Notes: generated by a model from the sequence alone, not told the origin. Shown: positions 7,227 through 15,360, numbered from the stretch's first letter. The stretch is DNA of 22,558 bases from Tannerellaceae bacterium (GCA_031267775.1 JAIRYL010000183.1:1-22558), one strand, 5' to 3'. Numbers and translations are program-made.

Positions 7227-7567
7227 TAGACTTTATACGCTTAAGCGAGAATCAATGCCGGTTCTCATTTGACACAGCCATTTTTAGCGAGCATATAGCG
7301 GCAAAGGTTTTGTACTGGTTGGCAAAGGACTACCTGATCTATTGGAAATCAAAAGATGATCCGGCTCAAACCATTCTCTTGGAAAAGAAAGACGGACTTA
7401 TCTCTGAGGATGAATTTCAAATCTTGAGGAATGATATAAATCAACGTTTCATCGACTATAAAAACAGAGATATCATCATTAGGGAAACAAAAAATATCCG
7501 GGACATTTTATATATTAAAGCCTTTGCTAATAACGATGATTTTGAAGACTTCAACTTAATTCCCTGA
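7223..7567 (+). CDS. hxsD: His-Xaa-Ser system protein HxsD
   Basis: Small (114-residue) cytoplasmic protein of the Hxs system. It has no signal peptide or membrane helix. The C-terminal half contains LRNDINQRFIDYKNRDIIIR followed by ETKNIRDILYIKAF, which corresponds to the conserved 'LLNDYxLRE...ET..IR..I...AF' block by which HxsD proteins are recognised, here in a slightly divergent form. The ATG overlaps the hxsA stop by four bases (ATGA), and the next gene begins three bases after its stop. Its biochemical role is not established. A substrate-recognition or scaffold role for the radical SAM enzymes is an inference from its size and constant co-occurrence. Confidence 0.82.
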   Translation: MIDFIRLSENQCRFSFDTAIFSEHIAAKVLYWLAKDYLIYWKSKDDPAQTILLEKKDGLISEDEFQILRNDINQRFIDYKNRDIIIRETKNIRDILYIKAFANNDDFEDFNLIP

Positions 7568-7570
7568 AAA

Positions 7571-8980
7571 ATGTATTATTTGCTTCCATTCCGTTTTGAA
7601 AGGATAGACAACAAGGAAATCATCGTAAATGAGGCAGGCGATTTTTGGGTGGCAGAAACAAATACCGTAGACAGAATCGTAAACAGGAAAATATCTCCGG
7701 ATGAAGAATTATATAAAGACCTACTATCTTCTTTTATTATTTCCGAACAACCCATACCGGATTTAATAGATAATTATGCTACACGGTTAAGAACGAAAAA
7801 GTCATTTCTCGACGGCTTTACTTCATTGCATATTTTTGTTCTTACAATAAGATGTAATCAAAACTGTATTTATTGCCAGGCGTCGAGCAGAGAATGTAGC
7901 GCTTCCATATATGATAGTAAGAAAGAATATTTAGCAAGCGCCATCGATTTAATGTTTAAAAGTCCATCCCCTTCTCTAACAATGGAGTTTCAAGGAGGCG
8001 AGCCAAGTCTTGTACCGGATTTATTACAATATGCCATAGAAGAAACCGAGAGAAAAAATATAGAATACAAAAAACAAATTATATATGTTCTCTGTACAAA
8101 TTCAATTTATCTAACGGATCAGCTTATAGAAATATGCAACAAATATAGCGTTCTTATATCGACGTCGCTGGATGGACCGGAATTTCTGCACAACCATAAC
8201 AGGGGTAAGACCGACAGTTATCAAAAAGTAATAAAGGGAATTGCAAAAGCCCGTACTATGCTTGGCGCCGACCGGGTATCTGCCTTGATGACTACGTCGG
8301 AATATTCTCTTAATTATCCTGAAGAAATCATTGATTCATATTTACATAATGGGTTTCAGAGCATTTTCCTGCGTCCTTTGAATCCTTATGGACTTGCGAT
8401 CGATACTTCTGACTGGAATATGTATTTTGACAGGTTTATCGAATTTTATAAAACGGCTCTCGATTATATTATTAATCTTAACAAAAAGGGTACTTTCATT
8501 ATAGAAGAATTAACAGCTTTGATTTTACGAAAAATCCTAACCCCTTTCCCTGTTGGTTTTGTTGATCTGCAATCGCCGGCAGGAATTATCAATAGCGTGA
8601 TAGTCTATAATTACGATGGTTATGTATATGCATCGGACGAATCCAGGATGCTTGCCGAGTATAATGACTTTACATTCCGATTGGGAAGCGTTTTCGACAG
8701 GTATGAAGATATATTCTATGGGAAAAAGTCGCAGGATCTGGCGCAGGTATGGGCGACAGAGTTCATTGCCGGTTGCGCAGATTGTGCCTTTCAATCATAT
8801 TGTGGAGCCGACCCGGTGAGAAATTATTCTACGCAAAAAGACCCTTATGGATTTCGTCCGACCTCTTCCTTTTGTAAGAAGCATAAAGCTATTATCTCTC
8901 ATATAATAAAATTAATAACAGAGAGAGAAAATGAAGTATTACCTGTTTTTAAAGAATGGTTGAAAAGAAATGAGGGATAG
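7571..8980 (+). CDS. hxsB: His-Xaa-Ser system radical SAM maturase HxsB
   Basis: Radical SAM peptide maturase, 469 residues. The N-terminal domain begins with the HxsB-type stretch MYYLLPFRFERIDNKEIIVN followed by EAGDF. The radical SAM core carries CNQNCIYC (Cys about 95, 99, 102; [4Fe-4S] and SAM binding), the FQGGEP motif (about 140-145) and STSLDGP (about 196-202). A SPASM-type auxiliary cluster region near the C-terminus has CADCAFQSYC (about 401-410) and a later FCKKH cysteine. All expected cluster ligands are present, so the enzyme should be active. Family knowledge: HxsB and HxsC are partners predicted to modify HxsA. The bond formed on the HxS motif cannot be deduced from sequence. 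It overlaps hxsC by 11 bp. Confidence 0.92.
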   Translation: MYYLLPFRFERIDNKEIIVNEAGDFWVAETNTVDRIVNRKISPDEELYKDLLSSFIISEQPIPDLIDNYATRLRTKKSFLDGFTSLHIFVLTIRCNQNCIYCQASSRECSASIYDSKKEYLASAIDLMFKSPSPSLTMEFQGGEPSLVPDLLQYAIEETERKNIEYKKQIIYVLCTNSIYLTDQLIEICNKYSVLISTSLDGPEFLHNHNRGKTDSYQKVIKGIAKARTMLGADRVSALMTTSEYSLNYPEEIIDSYLHNGFQSIFLRPLNPYGLAIDTSDWNMYFDRFIEFYKTALDYIINLNKKGTFIIEELTALILRKILTPFPVGFVDLQSPAGIINSVIVYNYDGYVYASDESRMLAEYNDFTFRLGSVFDRYEDIFYGKKSQDLAQVWATEFIAGCADCAFQSYCGADPVRNYSTQKDPYGFRPTSSFCKKHKAIISHIIKLITERENEVLPVFKEWLKRNEG

Positions 8981-9836
8981 AATAGATATTGATTCAAACG
9001 ACAATTCGCTTTTTGTCACGTCACAGTGTAATAACAGGTGTCTGATGTGCGCTCAACCTCCTTTACAGCGGGATGATGTTGAATACTGCTTTCAGAAAAA
9101 TCTATCGCTCATTCAATCTGCTCCTGTTGAACTACCGAACATTGGTATTACCGGGGGCGAACCAACATTGATTGGAGATAAACTAATAGAACTCATTCGT
9201 TACATCCGGCAATATCTCCCCAGAACGTTGATCCATATTCTGACAAATGGCAGACGTTTTGCCGATATACATTATACAAAATCTCTTGTAACTTCCGGCG
9301 TTGATTATTTATTAGCGGGAGTACCCTTACATTCGGATTACTTGCATGACCATGATCTGATTTCACAAGCCTGCGGCTCATACAATGAAACGATGAAAGG
9401 ACTTTATAATATGGCTCGTTATCATTTGGAAATTGAACTTCGTATTGTAATTAACAAGATAAATTACAAGAGATTACCCAAGCTTGCAACATTTATCTAT
9501 AAAAATCTTCCTTTTGTAAAATATATTTCTTTCATGGGATTGGAAGATACCGGATATTCTATCAAGAATCAGGAACAGGTCTGGATTGATCCTGTAAATT
9601 ATCAAAACGAGTTGGAACAAGCTGTATTGGAACTTGCCGGATGGGGTATGGATGTTTCTGTATTTAATCTCCCGCACTGTTTGCTCAAAGAATCTCTTTA
9701 TGCGTTTGCTCAAAAATCTATCTCCGACTGGAAGGTGAAATATATGGAATGTTGTGAAGAATGCCGCATGAAGAATGAATGTTGCGGTTTGTTTAGCACA
9801 TCAAAAAAACAAAGCGATAAACTAATGGCTATATGA
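8970..9836 (+). CDS. hxsC: His-Xaa-Ser system radical SAM protein HxsC
   Basis: Second radical SAM enzyme of the Hxs pair, 288 residues. It has CNNRCLMC (Cys 20, 24, 27) followed by AQPP, then GITGGEPTLIG (about 59-69) and HILTNGRRFAD. Further matches to the HxsC family as I recall it include VPLHSDYLHDHD, FIYKNLPFVKYISFMGLE, WIDPVNY and SISDWK. A C-terminal cysteine cluster, CCEECRMKNECCG (about 261-273), probably holds an auxiliary iron-sulfur cluster. The CX3CX2C motif starts only 20 residues from the N-terminus; my impression is that many relatives have a longer N-terminal region, so this may be a compact form. It begins within the end of hxsB and overlaps the SGNH gene by four bases, suggesting translational coupling on both sides. 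Confidence 0.9.
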   Translation: MRDRIDIDSNDNSLFVTSQCNNRCLMCAQPPLQRDDVEYCFQKNLSLIQSAPVELPNIGITGGEPTLIGDKLIELIRYIRQYLPRTLIHILTNGRRFADIHYTKSLVTSGVDYLLAGVPLHSDYLHDHDLISQACGSYNETMKGLYNMARYHLEIELRIVINKINYKRLPKLATFIYKNLPFVKYISFMGLEDTGYSIKNQEQVWIDPVNYQNELEQAVLELAGWGMDVSVFNLPHCLLKESLYAFAQKSISDWKVKYMECCEECRMKNECCGLFSTSKKQSDKLMAI

Positions 9837-11848
9837 TCCCGGAAACAAAGAATACGCAGATTTGGAGAGTTTTATGTCAACTGGTTATTATTTGCTTATT
9901 TATCAATCCAATTACTTTATATCTGCTGACAAGATGCCTGCTATTGTCTTTTATAGTTCCTTTTATCCTGTTTCTGATATGTCTTTTTCTATCCAAACGC
10001 CCTTTTTTTTCCAGAGTACAGCTTTATTTTTTAAATATAGTGGTTATTATTGGCGTTTTTTATCATGCCGAATTAATCTTCAGAACGAGTTTTCAGGAAA
10101 AGGATATTCCTAATCTATATGAAATACGTGGAAAATATTATTTTAACAAGCCTTACTTACGAGAAAATATCATTGACGAAGAATATTCCAGCAGTTATAT
10201 AACAAACAAACAGGGATTCAGAATTAGTGCGGCAGAAAATCCGGATAACTGTATTGATACATGTGACTGGCTTTTTCTGGGCGACTCTTTTACTCAGGGA
10301 GCTCAAGTGGACTATAGTGATTTATTTACCACAAAGGCATATCGATATTTCCCCGATAAAATAATTCTAAACGCAGGTATTAGTGGATACAGCATAGCCG
10401 ACGCCCTAAACTACTATGTTTCGGAAGGTTACAAACTGAAGCCTTCAAAGGTATTTCTGCAGCTATGCATTTTTAATGATTTTATGAATGTAACGGAAAA
10501 TCAGGCAGGAATAACGGAATACCTGATGCAGTATTCGCGCTTATATGGCTACTTGTTTTATAACGCCCATTATGCCAATCCTGCCGATCTGCCTTTGGGA
10601 AGGTGGACCGAGCCTTTTTATCCAACCGAAGAAAATAATAAAGATTACAATATATTCTATAAAAAAATATCTCCTCAAAAGAAAGAAGACGTCGAGAATT
10701 TAATTCATTATTTATCTACATTCAAAAAAGAGACTTCCAAGAACCATGCGGATTTATGTATTTTGCTGATACCCACGAAAGAGCAAATATCTTATAAATA
10801 CTATAAAGAGGTTATCGACAGTTTCGGTATTGATGAAGCTAATTTAGACATGGGCTATCCAAATCGTTTGATCGATAGCCTTTCCCACATGCTGAATTTT
10901 GAATTAATAGACCTATACAATCCTTTCAGGAAAGATACTTTCTTTCCTTTTTTCAGAAATGATGAACACTTGAACAGTCATGGGCATACAATCATTGCAG
11001 AATTGATATTACAGGCATATAAAAAAGAATCCAATCTATACCGCTATTTAACTACCGGTAATAATGGCGATCGTTATCCTACGCTGTTTAATAATGGAAG
11101 AACGTTACTTTTCCAGACGTCAATTTCCGGTTGTTTCCAAGTGGCAACATCAGATACGTCATTCCATTCTTTAGAGATATTGACCCGAACTCCACTGGAA
11201 AAAATACATCCGGTAATGTCAAATGATAACAGATGGATCAGTTATACCCAAGGGGATCAAGAAAAGGGTAATACAAAAGTTATATTACAGGACTATAATA
11301 CCGGCTCAACACGTTATGTTACAGAAGATGAATTTGAATATGGATCGATACCTTTTTTCTCTCCCGATAACAGATACCTGGCTTATGCCTCATGGTTTAA
11401 CCTTAATGGAATTTCAACTAATCCGGTTATCACCTTGTATAACATTGAAACCCGGGAGAAAAATGTTATTTCAGATGATTTATATGAAAGCTGGAGGCCC
11501 ATATTTCATCCTGAGGAGTCTATAGTTTATTACATCTCTAAAGAGTTTCAAGATGATTTCTCAATCGTTTCGCAAAACTTGCAAACAGGAGAAAAAAAAA
11601 TCGTGCTCAAAACCGGTTATAATATATGGGATCCGGCAATTTCCCCGAATGGGCATTTTATTGTATTCGCAGGATATAAAGATCAAAACTGGGATTTATT
11701 CTTACTCCGTTTACATGACCGGCGTCTTGTTCAGCTAACCGCTACAACAGGCGATGAATGGGATCCTTCTTTTGGAAACAGCGAAAATGATATTTGGTTT
11801 TCCGGAAGGTTTGGCAGTAACAATGGTATTTATCGCTTAACCAGGTAA
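9833..11848 (+). CDS. Membrane SGNH hydrolase fused to a TolB-like beta-propeller
   Basis: A 671-residue protein of unusual architecture. Residues about 10-85 are hydrophobic with two or three membrane segments. The middle part is an SGNH/GDSL-type esterase or acyltransferase domain: GDSF with the nucleophile candidate Ser about 152, a glycine block NAGISGYS (about 180-187), FND (about 214-216), and the D-x-H pair in NDEHLNSHGH (Asp about 377, His about 379), as in AlgX/AlgJ-type proteins. From about 410 to the end are repeated PD40/TolB-like blades with SPDNRYLAYAS, SPNGHFIVFAGYKDQNWDLF and a last SGRFGSNNGIYRL. The catalytic and propeller parts should be periplasmic. The ATG overlaps the hxsC stop (ATGA), so it is part of the hxs operon. 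It likely acts with the MBOAT protein downstream. Substrate unknown: HxsA, cell wall or a glycan are all possible. Confidence 0.85.
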   Translation: MIPETKNTQIWRVLCQLVIICLFINPITLYLLTRCLLLSFIVPFILFLICLFLSKRPFFSRVQLYFLNIVVIIGVFYHAELIFRTSFQEKDIPNLYEIRGKYYFNKPYLRENIIDEEYSSSYITNKQGFRISAAENPDNCIDTCDWLFLGDSFTQGAQVDYSDLFTTKAYRYFPDKIILNAGISGYSIADALNYYVSEGYKLKPSKVFLQLCIFNDFMNVTENQAGITEYLMQYSRLYGYLFYNAHYANPADLPLGRWTEPFYPTEENNKDYNIFYKKISPQKKEDVENLIHYLSTFKKETSKNHADLCILLIPTKEQISYKYYKEVIDSFGIDEANLDMGYPNRLIDSLSHMLNFELIDLYNPFRKDTFFPFFRNDEHLNSHGHTIIAELILQAYKKESNLYRYLTTGNNGDRYPTLFNNGRTLLFQTSISGCFQVATSDTSFHSLEILTRTPLEKIHPVMSNDNRWISYTQGDQEKGNTKVILQDYNTGSTRYVTEDEFEYGSIPFFSPDNRYLAYASWFNLNGISTNPVITLYNIETREKNVISDDLYESWRPIFHPEESIVYYISKEFQDDFSIVSQNLQTGEKKIVLKTGYNIWDPAISPNGHFIVFAGYKDQNWDLFLLRLHDRRLVQLTATTGDEWDPSFGNSENDIWFSGRFGSNNGIYRLTR

Positions 11849-11857
11849 TGGTGGTTT

Positions 11858-13216
11858 ATGACTGTAAGCTTTATATATATTGTTATTTTAATTGGAATAA
11901 GTATTGCCCTATATTATTCTACGCCCAAGGCTGCTTTAAGAAACAGTCTATTGCTGTCTGCAAGCCTCTTTTTTTATTATGCCTTTGAAGGTGAAAAAGT
12001 TATTATGCTATTGACTGTTATCCTTACATCATTTTTTACAGGGAAACTTCTGTGTAAAAATGGATACAAGAAATATATTTTTGCCGGAGGCATACTTATA
12101 AATATACTTCTATTGCTAACGCATAAATACACTTTAGCCGCCATCTCTAACCCCAGTTCGTCCTTACCGGTCGGTTTGTCATTTTATACTTTTCAGTCGA
12201 TCGGATACATCGTTGATATACAAAGAAAAAAGGATAAAGAAATTTATACATTTATAGAAGTAGCTACTTTTATAGCTTTCTTTCCCAAGCTTTTAGCAGG
12301 GCCGTTGGAAAGAGTTGATTCTTTTGTTTCAGAATTAAGAAAAAAGAGTTCCTACAATGGAAAGAGGATGTTCAAAGCGAGTAAAATAATTATTTTTGCC
12401 TTCGTATGTAAATTTGTATTTGCTGACAATTTAGGGTATTACATAGATAATGCTTTCCAAAATGATACTACTTTATCCTCTATAAACATATTTGTTACTG
12501 CAACATTATTCTCTTTCCAACTATTTTTTGATTTTTACGCTTATTCTATATTAGCAATCGGAATAGCACTGTTATATGGGATAAAGCTATCCGTCAATTT
12601 CAATTATCCTTATTTCAGTTCTTCTTTCCACGACTTCTGGAAGCGTTGGAATATTACATTAACGTCTTGGTTCAGAGATTATATCTACATACCTCTTGGA
12701 GGCGACAGGGTATCAGATATAAGGTGGGCGCTTAACGTAATGATTGTATTTCTTATCAGCGGAGCGTGGCATGGAGGCGCATTTAATTATATTCTTTGGG
12801 GATTTCTTCATGGTATTTTATACATAACCGAACGCTACTCTTGCAGATACTTACCAGACTATTATAAAGAAAATAAAATTCTTATTTTCTCTTATCGCTG
12901 CTTTGTTTTTATAGCATTATCCCTGTTATGGCTGATTTTCAGAATAGAGAACAGTGATGTTCTCATTCAGATATTCAAGAGATTGTTTTTGTTTTCTTCA
13001 TGGGATATACATGTTGAAATGGCGGGATGGCTAATTTTTACGATACTATGTATGTTAACTTTTACGAAGTATAGAATAATAGAAAAATATATTTTCAACG
13101 TAAAAAACACTCCGGTTTTCATCTTGAAAGAAATTTTCCTGATCAATCTGTTGATCATACTTTTACTGTTTTTTTCAACCTCAGGCAATGGTAGCTTTAT
13201 TTATTTTAAATTTTAG
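11858..13216 (+). CDS. MBOAT family O-acyltransferase (AlgI/DltB-like)
   Basis: Polytopic inner-membrane acyltransferase, 452 residues. Family signatures are LPVGLSFYTFQSIGYIVD (about 103-120), FFPKLLAGPLER (about 141-152), FDFYAYSILAIGIALLYGI (about 224-242), SFHDFWKRWNITLTSWF (about 256-272), YIPLGGDR, and SGAWHGGAFNYILWGFLHG (about 301-319) with the catalytic His about 305. Relatives move acyl groups across the membrane to alginate (AlgI), D-Ala to teichoic acid (DltB), or acyl chains onto Ser of secreted proteins (Porcupine, GOAT). The gene starts nine bases after the SGNH gene, with GGTGG upstream, and ends the hxs operon. Pairing with an SGNH protein is typical of polysaccharide O-acetylation. 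Joining to Hxs genes raises the possibility that Ser of the HxS motif or nearby peptidoglycan is acylated (inference). Confidence 0.92.
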   Translation: MTVSFIYIVILIGISIALYYSTPKAALRNSLLLSASLFFYYAFEGEKVIMLLTVILTSFFTGKLLCKNGYKKYIFAGGILINILLLLTHKYTLAAISNPSSSLPVGLSFYTFQSIGYIVDIQRKKDKEIYTFIEVATFIAFFPKLLAGPLERVDSFVSELRKKSSYNGKRMFKASKIIIFAFVCKFVFADNLGYYIDNAFQNDTTLSSINIFVTATLFSFQLFFDFYAYSILAIGIALLYGIKLSVNFNYPYFSSSFHDFWKRWNITLTSWFRDYIYIPLGGDRVSDIRWALNVMIVFLISGAWHGGAFNYILWGFLHGILYITERYSCRYLPDYYKENKILIFSYRCFVFIALSLLWLIFRIENSDVLIQIFKRLFLFSSWDIHVEMAGWLIFTILCMLTFTKYRIIEKYIFNVKNTPVFILKEIFLINLLIILLLFFSTSGNGSFIYFKF

Positions 13217-13231
13217 ATCTGAAAAACAAAA

Positions 13232-13262
13232 ACAGGCAGGAGAAATTCATTCTCCTGCCTGT
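13232..13262 (-). terminator. Hairpin terminator after the ABM-like lipoprotein gene
   Basis: Perfect 13-bp stem (ACAGGCAGGAGAA paired with TTCTCCTGCCTGT) with a 5-base loop. On the minus strand it is followed by TTTTTGTTTTTC, a good intrinsic terminator for the lipoprotein gene ending at 13296. It lies 15 bp after the MBOAT stop and could also slow plus-strand transcription, but no T-run follows on that strand. Confidence 0.8.
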
Positions 13263-13295
13263 CTGCGGGGCGGGTTTGGGCGCGCGAGGGCGGGT

Positions 13296-13721
13296 TTAAA
13301 ACTGGTCGACAATCAGGGCGCCTTCCGTCAGGTCTTTGGTACTTTCGGCAAAGACGGCGAAGTGGGGCGAAGATGAGTGCGTCTGAAAGGCTTCTTCGTC
13401 TTTGTACTCTTCGTAAAAGATAAATTCGGAAGGGTTTGCCGGCGACTGGTAGAGCGCGTAAAAGAGGTTGCCTTCTTCCTGTCGGGTGGCTTCTACCAGC
13501 GTGGAGGCTATGCCGATGAAGGCGCTTTCGTGTCCGCTCTTGATTGTGAGGCGCGCTACAATTACTTTTTTTTCTTTCGCCGGGGTGGTTACGGCTTCCC
13601 GGCAGGCGCATTTGCCTTCGCATTTGCCTTCGCCTTCGCTTTCGCAGCATTTCTTGCCTCCCTTGCACGATGTTGCGCCCAGCAGGGCGAACAGCATCAA
13701 AATAATTCCAATTTTCTTCAT
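13296..13721 (-). CDS. Cys-rich lipoprotein with ABM-like domain
   Basis: 141-residue predicted lipoprotein. The signal ends in a lipobox LGATSC (Cys 19 as the lipidated residue). A short Cys/Lys/Glu/Gly-rich segment follows (CCESEGEGKCEGKCAC, about 25-40). From about 50 to 140 there is an antibiotic-biosynthesis-monooxygenase-type (ABM, dimeric alpha-beta barrel) domain with VARLTIKSGHESAF, FYALYQSPANPSEFIFYEEY and FQTHSSSPHF. ABM proteins are often small quinol- or heme-related oxygenases; the substrate is unknown here, and lipid anchoring on the outer side is less common. The DNA under the Cys-rich part repeats 'gcatttgccttc'-like units, so this segment may have grown by slippage. It is followed by a strong terminator. 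Confidence 0.82.
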   Translation of the reverse strand: MKKIGIILMLFALLGATSCKGGKKCCESEGEGKCEGKCACREAVTTPAKEKKVIVARLTIKSGHESAFIGIASTLVEATRQEEGNLFYALYQSPANPSEFIFYEEYKDEEAFQTHSSSPHFAVFAESTKDLTEGALIVDQF

Positions 13722-13832
13722 TTTTTGTATTTATTTAGTAAACGGGAGTAAACTTACAAAAAATAGCGCTTTATAAGCGTATCGGGATGAAAATAAAGAT
13801 GATTTGTATATTTTACATGCATGGGCCGCGCG

Positions 13833-14195
13833 TTAAACGCGCAGCATATCTGCAGGCGGTATATTCAGCGCGATACAGAGTAGCCGGGCTATTTTTAAGG
13901 TTGGTTCCGAGCGTCCGGCTATATAATCGTTTACGCGGGAGGGGCTTATGCCGATGTTATGGGCCAGCTCCTTTTGCGTTATTCCTTTTTCTTCCAGCGC
14001 GTGTTCCATTAATTCGGCGACAGTTGGTTTTTCGACAGGAAAATGCTCCTGCTCGTAAGCTATTACGATATCTGCCATCAGGCTCAACTCCAACGCTGTT
14101 TTATCATTAGCCGCCATGCTGTCGTCTACCAAAGGTAAAAGTTCTTCTACCCTTGCCAGCGCAAATTCATATTTCTCTTTTGTTATCCTGCACAT
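13833..14195 (-). CDS. HigA-like antitoxin / XRE-family regulator
   Basis: 120-residue DNA-binding protein. The N-terminal half (YEFALARVEELLPLV ... ELSLMADIVIAYEQEHFPVE) matches the HigA-type antitoxin N-terminus. The C-terminal half is a Cro/C1-type helix-turn-helix: GITQKELAHNIGISPSRVND followed by YIAGRSEPTLKIARLL (about 71-106). HigA is normally preceded by a HigB mRNA interferase gene. Here the upstream neighbour is an unrelated secreted protein ending at 14252, and no HigB-like ORF is visible, so the antitoxin appears solitary. It may have kept a role as a transcriptional regulator, possibly of its own promoter. Its stop codon lies in a small palindrome (GCGCGTTAAACGCGC) with no T-run. 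Confidence 0.85.
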   Translation of the reverse strand: MCRITKEKYEFALARVEELLPLVDDSMAANDKTALELSLMADIVIAYEQEHFPVEKPTVAELMEHALEEKGITQKELAHNIGISPSRVNDYIAGRSEPTLKIARLLCIALNIPPADMLRV

Positions 14196-14251
14196 ATTCG
14201 TTTCATTTTAAATGGTTGAACAATCTGTCTTATCGTATTCTTCATGCGAAT

Positions 14252-15346
14252 CTATTCATAAAATACGGGTAGCGCCTCGCCTGTTCGCTGTTCGCCCATG
14301 AAGCCTGTGAACAGGAGGTTGTCGGGTTGAGCCATATTTCCATACGCATCGACCAGAAATTCATCCCTGAAAAAATATACGTCGGATTTTTTAGCGTAAT
14401 TGTATACAACGTGGAGCTTGGCGACGTATTCTTTTCCGTAATATGGCCGGCCGGCGTTTTCCTGCATAGCGACCGTAAGTTTTACTTTTGCAAAATGAAG
14501 GGAATCGGATAGGGTAAAGGCGTCGGAAGGCGCTGTTTGGGTCATGCTTTCGGCTTTTAGCAAATTATATCCGGAGGATGCAAGCCGGTTTAGAGACAGG
14601 GCTTTTAAAAAATGGGCGGAAGAGCCTTTATAGATGTAATCCCGGCGGGCTTTAACCGTTTGGTCGTTGGGGCGGGCTATGTCTTCAAAAAAACTCGATC
14701 CTTCGTAATAGACCCAGACGGCTGATTTGGGCGCTAAGGAGGCGTCGCTGAAGCGGATTTCAAACTGATTTAAAGACAGGTGGATTTTATATCCCAAATA
14801 GCTGTTTTTAATAATGACGGGGTAGCGGCAGGCGGCCGTTAAACGGTTTTCACGGCTGTCGTACGAGAGTATGATATCGTCTTCATTCTCTATCGTGCAG
14901 GATTTGCCTGCTCTGGAATCGCCCAGAAACTGACGCTTGAAAGTTTCCATTTTCTGTTTGCGGGAGTATTTGCCGGCTTCGACAAGGATTTCGCCAATGA
15001 ACAGGCTTTTTTCTTGGAGTTTTATGGTATCCGGCAAGGTATAGGGCGGCCGTATGATTTGCTTCTGGTACGAAACATGGCTGATAACCAGCGGTACGTT
15101 TATGGAGTCTATAGCCGCGAGTTCAAAATAGCCCTCGCCGTTTGTTAATGCGTACAGACTGGAAGCTTCGAAAAAGACGGTTGCCTGCGCGATGGGAATG
15201 TGATTGACGGCGTCGTATACGATACCGCTTAATTTTTGAGCCTGCACAGTTGCAGGCAGGCTATTTATCAGTTGCAGAGCCGTCAGGATGGCAAGCGTTT
15301 TTAATCGGTTCATGTTATTCTTTTTTTTGTTATTTGAAAATTTCAT
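14252..15346 (-). CDS. Secreted CarboxypepD_reg-like domain protein
   Basis: Secreted or surface protein of 364 residues. After a short A-rich-coded leader comes a signal peptide (MNRLKTLAILTALQLINSLP ... VQA). A carboxypeptidase-regulatory-like beta-sandwich domain follows (LSGIVYDAVNHIPIAQATVF ... YFELAAI ... VSYQKQ, about 38-115). The remainder (YSRKQKMETFKRQFLGDSRA ... IENEDDI ... YPVIIKNSYLGYKI) resembles a Bacteroidota-specific extension that I recall only as uncharacterised. The ATG at 15346 gives 14 bp spacing to the upstream stop. The in-frame ATG at 15313 directly before the hydrophobic signal is an equally plausible start. It is probably cotranscribed with the MG2-like/plug-like protein upstream. 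Function unknown; a surface-exposed binding or assembly role is inferred from family context only. Confidence 0.78.
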   Translation of the reverse strand: MKFSNNKKKNNMNRLKTLAILTALQLINSLPATVQAQKLSGIVYDAVNHIPIAQATVFFEASSLYALTNGEGYFELAAIDSINVPLVISHVSYQKQIIRPPYTLPDTIKLQEKSLFIGEILVEAGKYSRKQKMETFKRQFLGDSRAGKSCTIENEDDIILSYDSRENRLTAACRYPVIIKNSYLGYKIHLSLNQFEIRFSDASLAPKSAVWVYYEGSSFFEDIARPNDQTVKARRDYIYKGSSAHFLKALSLNRLASSGYNLLKAESMTQTAPSDAFTLSDSLHFAKVKLTVAMQENAGRPYYGKEYVAKLHVVYNYAKKSDVYFFRDEFLVDAYGNMAQPDNLLFTGFMGEQRTGEALPVFYE

Positions 15347-15360
15347 TTCTACAAATCCCT

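Noticed and set aside
13813..13840. Terminator at the palindrome GCGCGTTAAACGCGC
   Set aside because: Short stem overlapping the HigA-like stop codon with no T-run on either strand.
14196..14600. HigB toxin partner of the HigA-like gene
   Set aside because: The only convincing reading there is the C-terminus of the CarboxypepD_reg-like protein; no RelE/HigB-like sequence was found.
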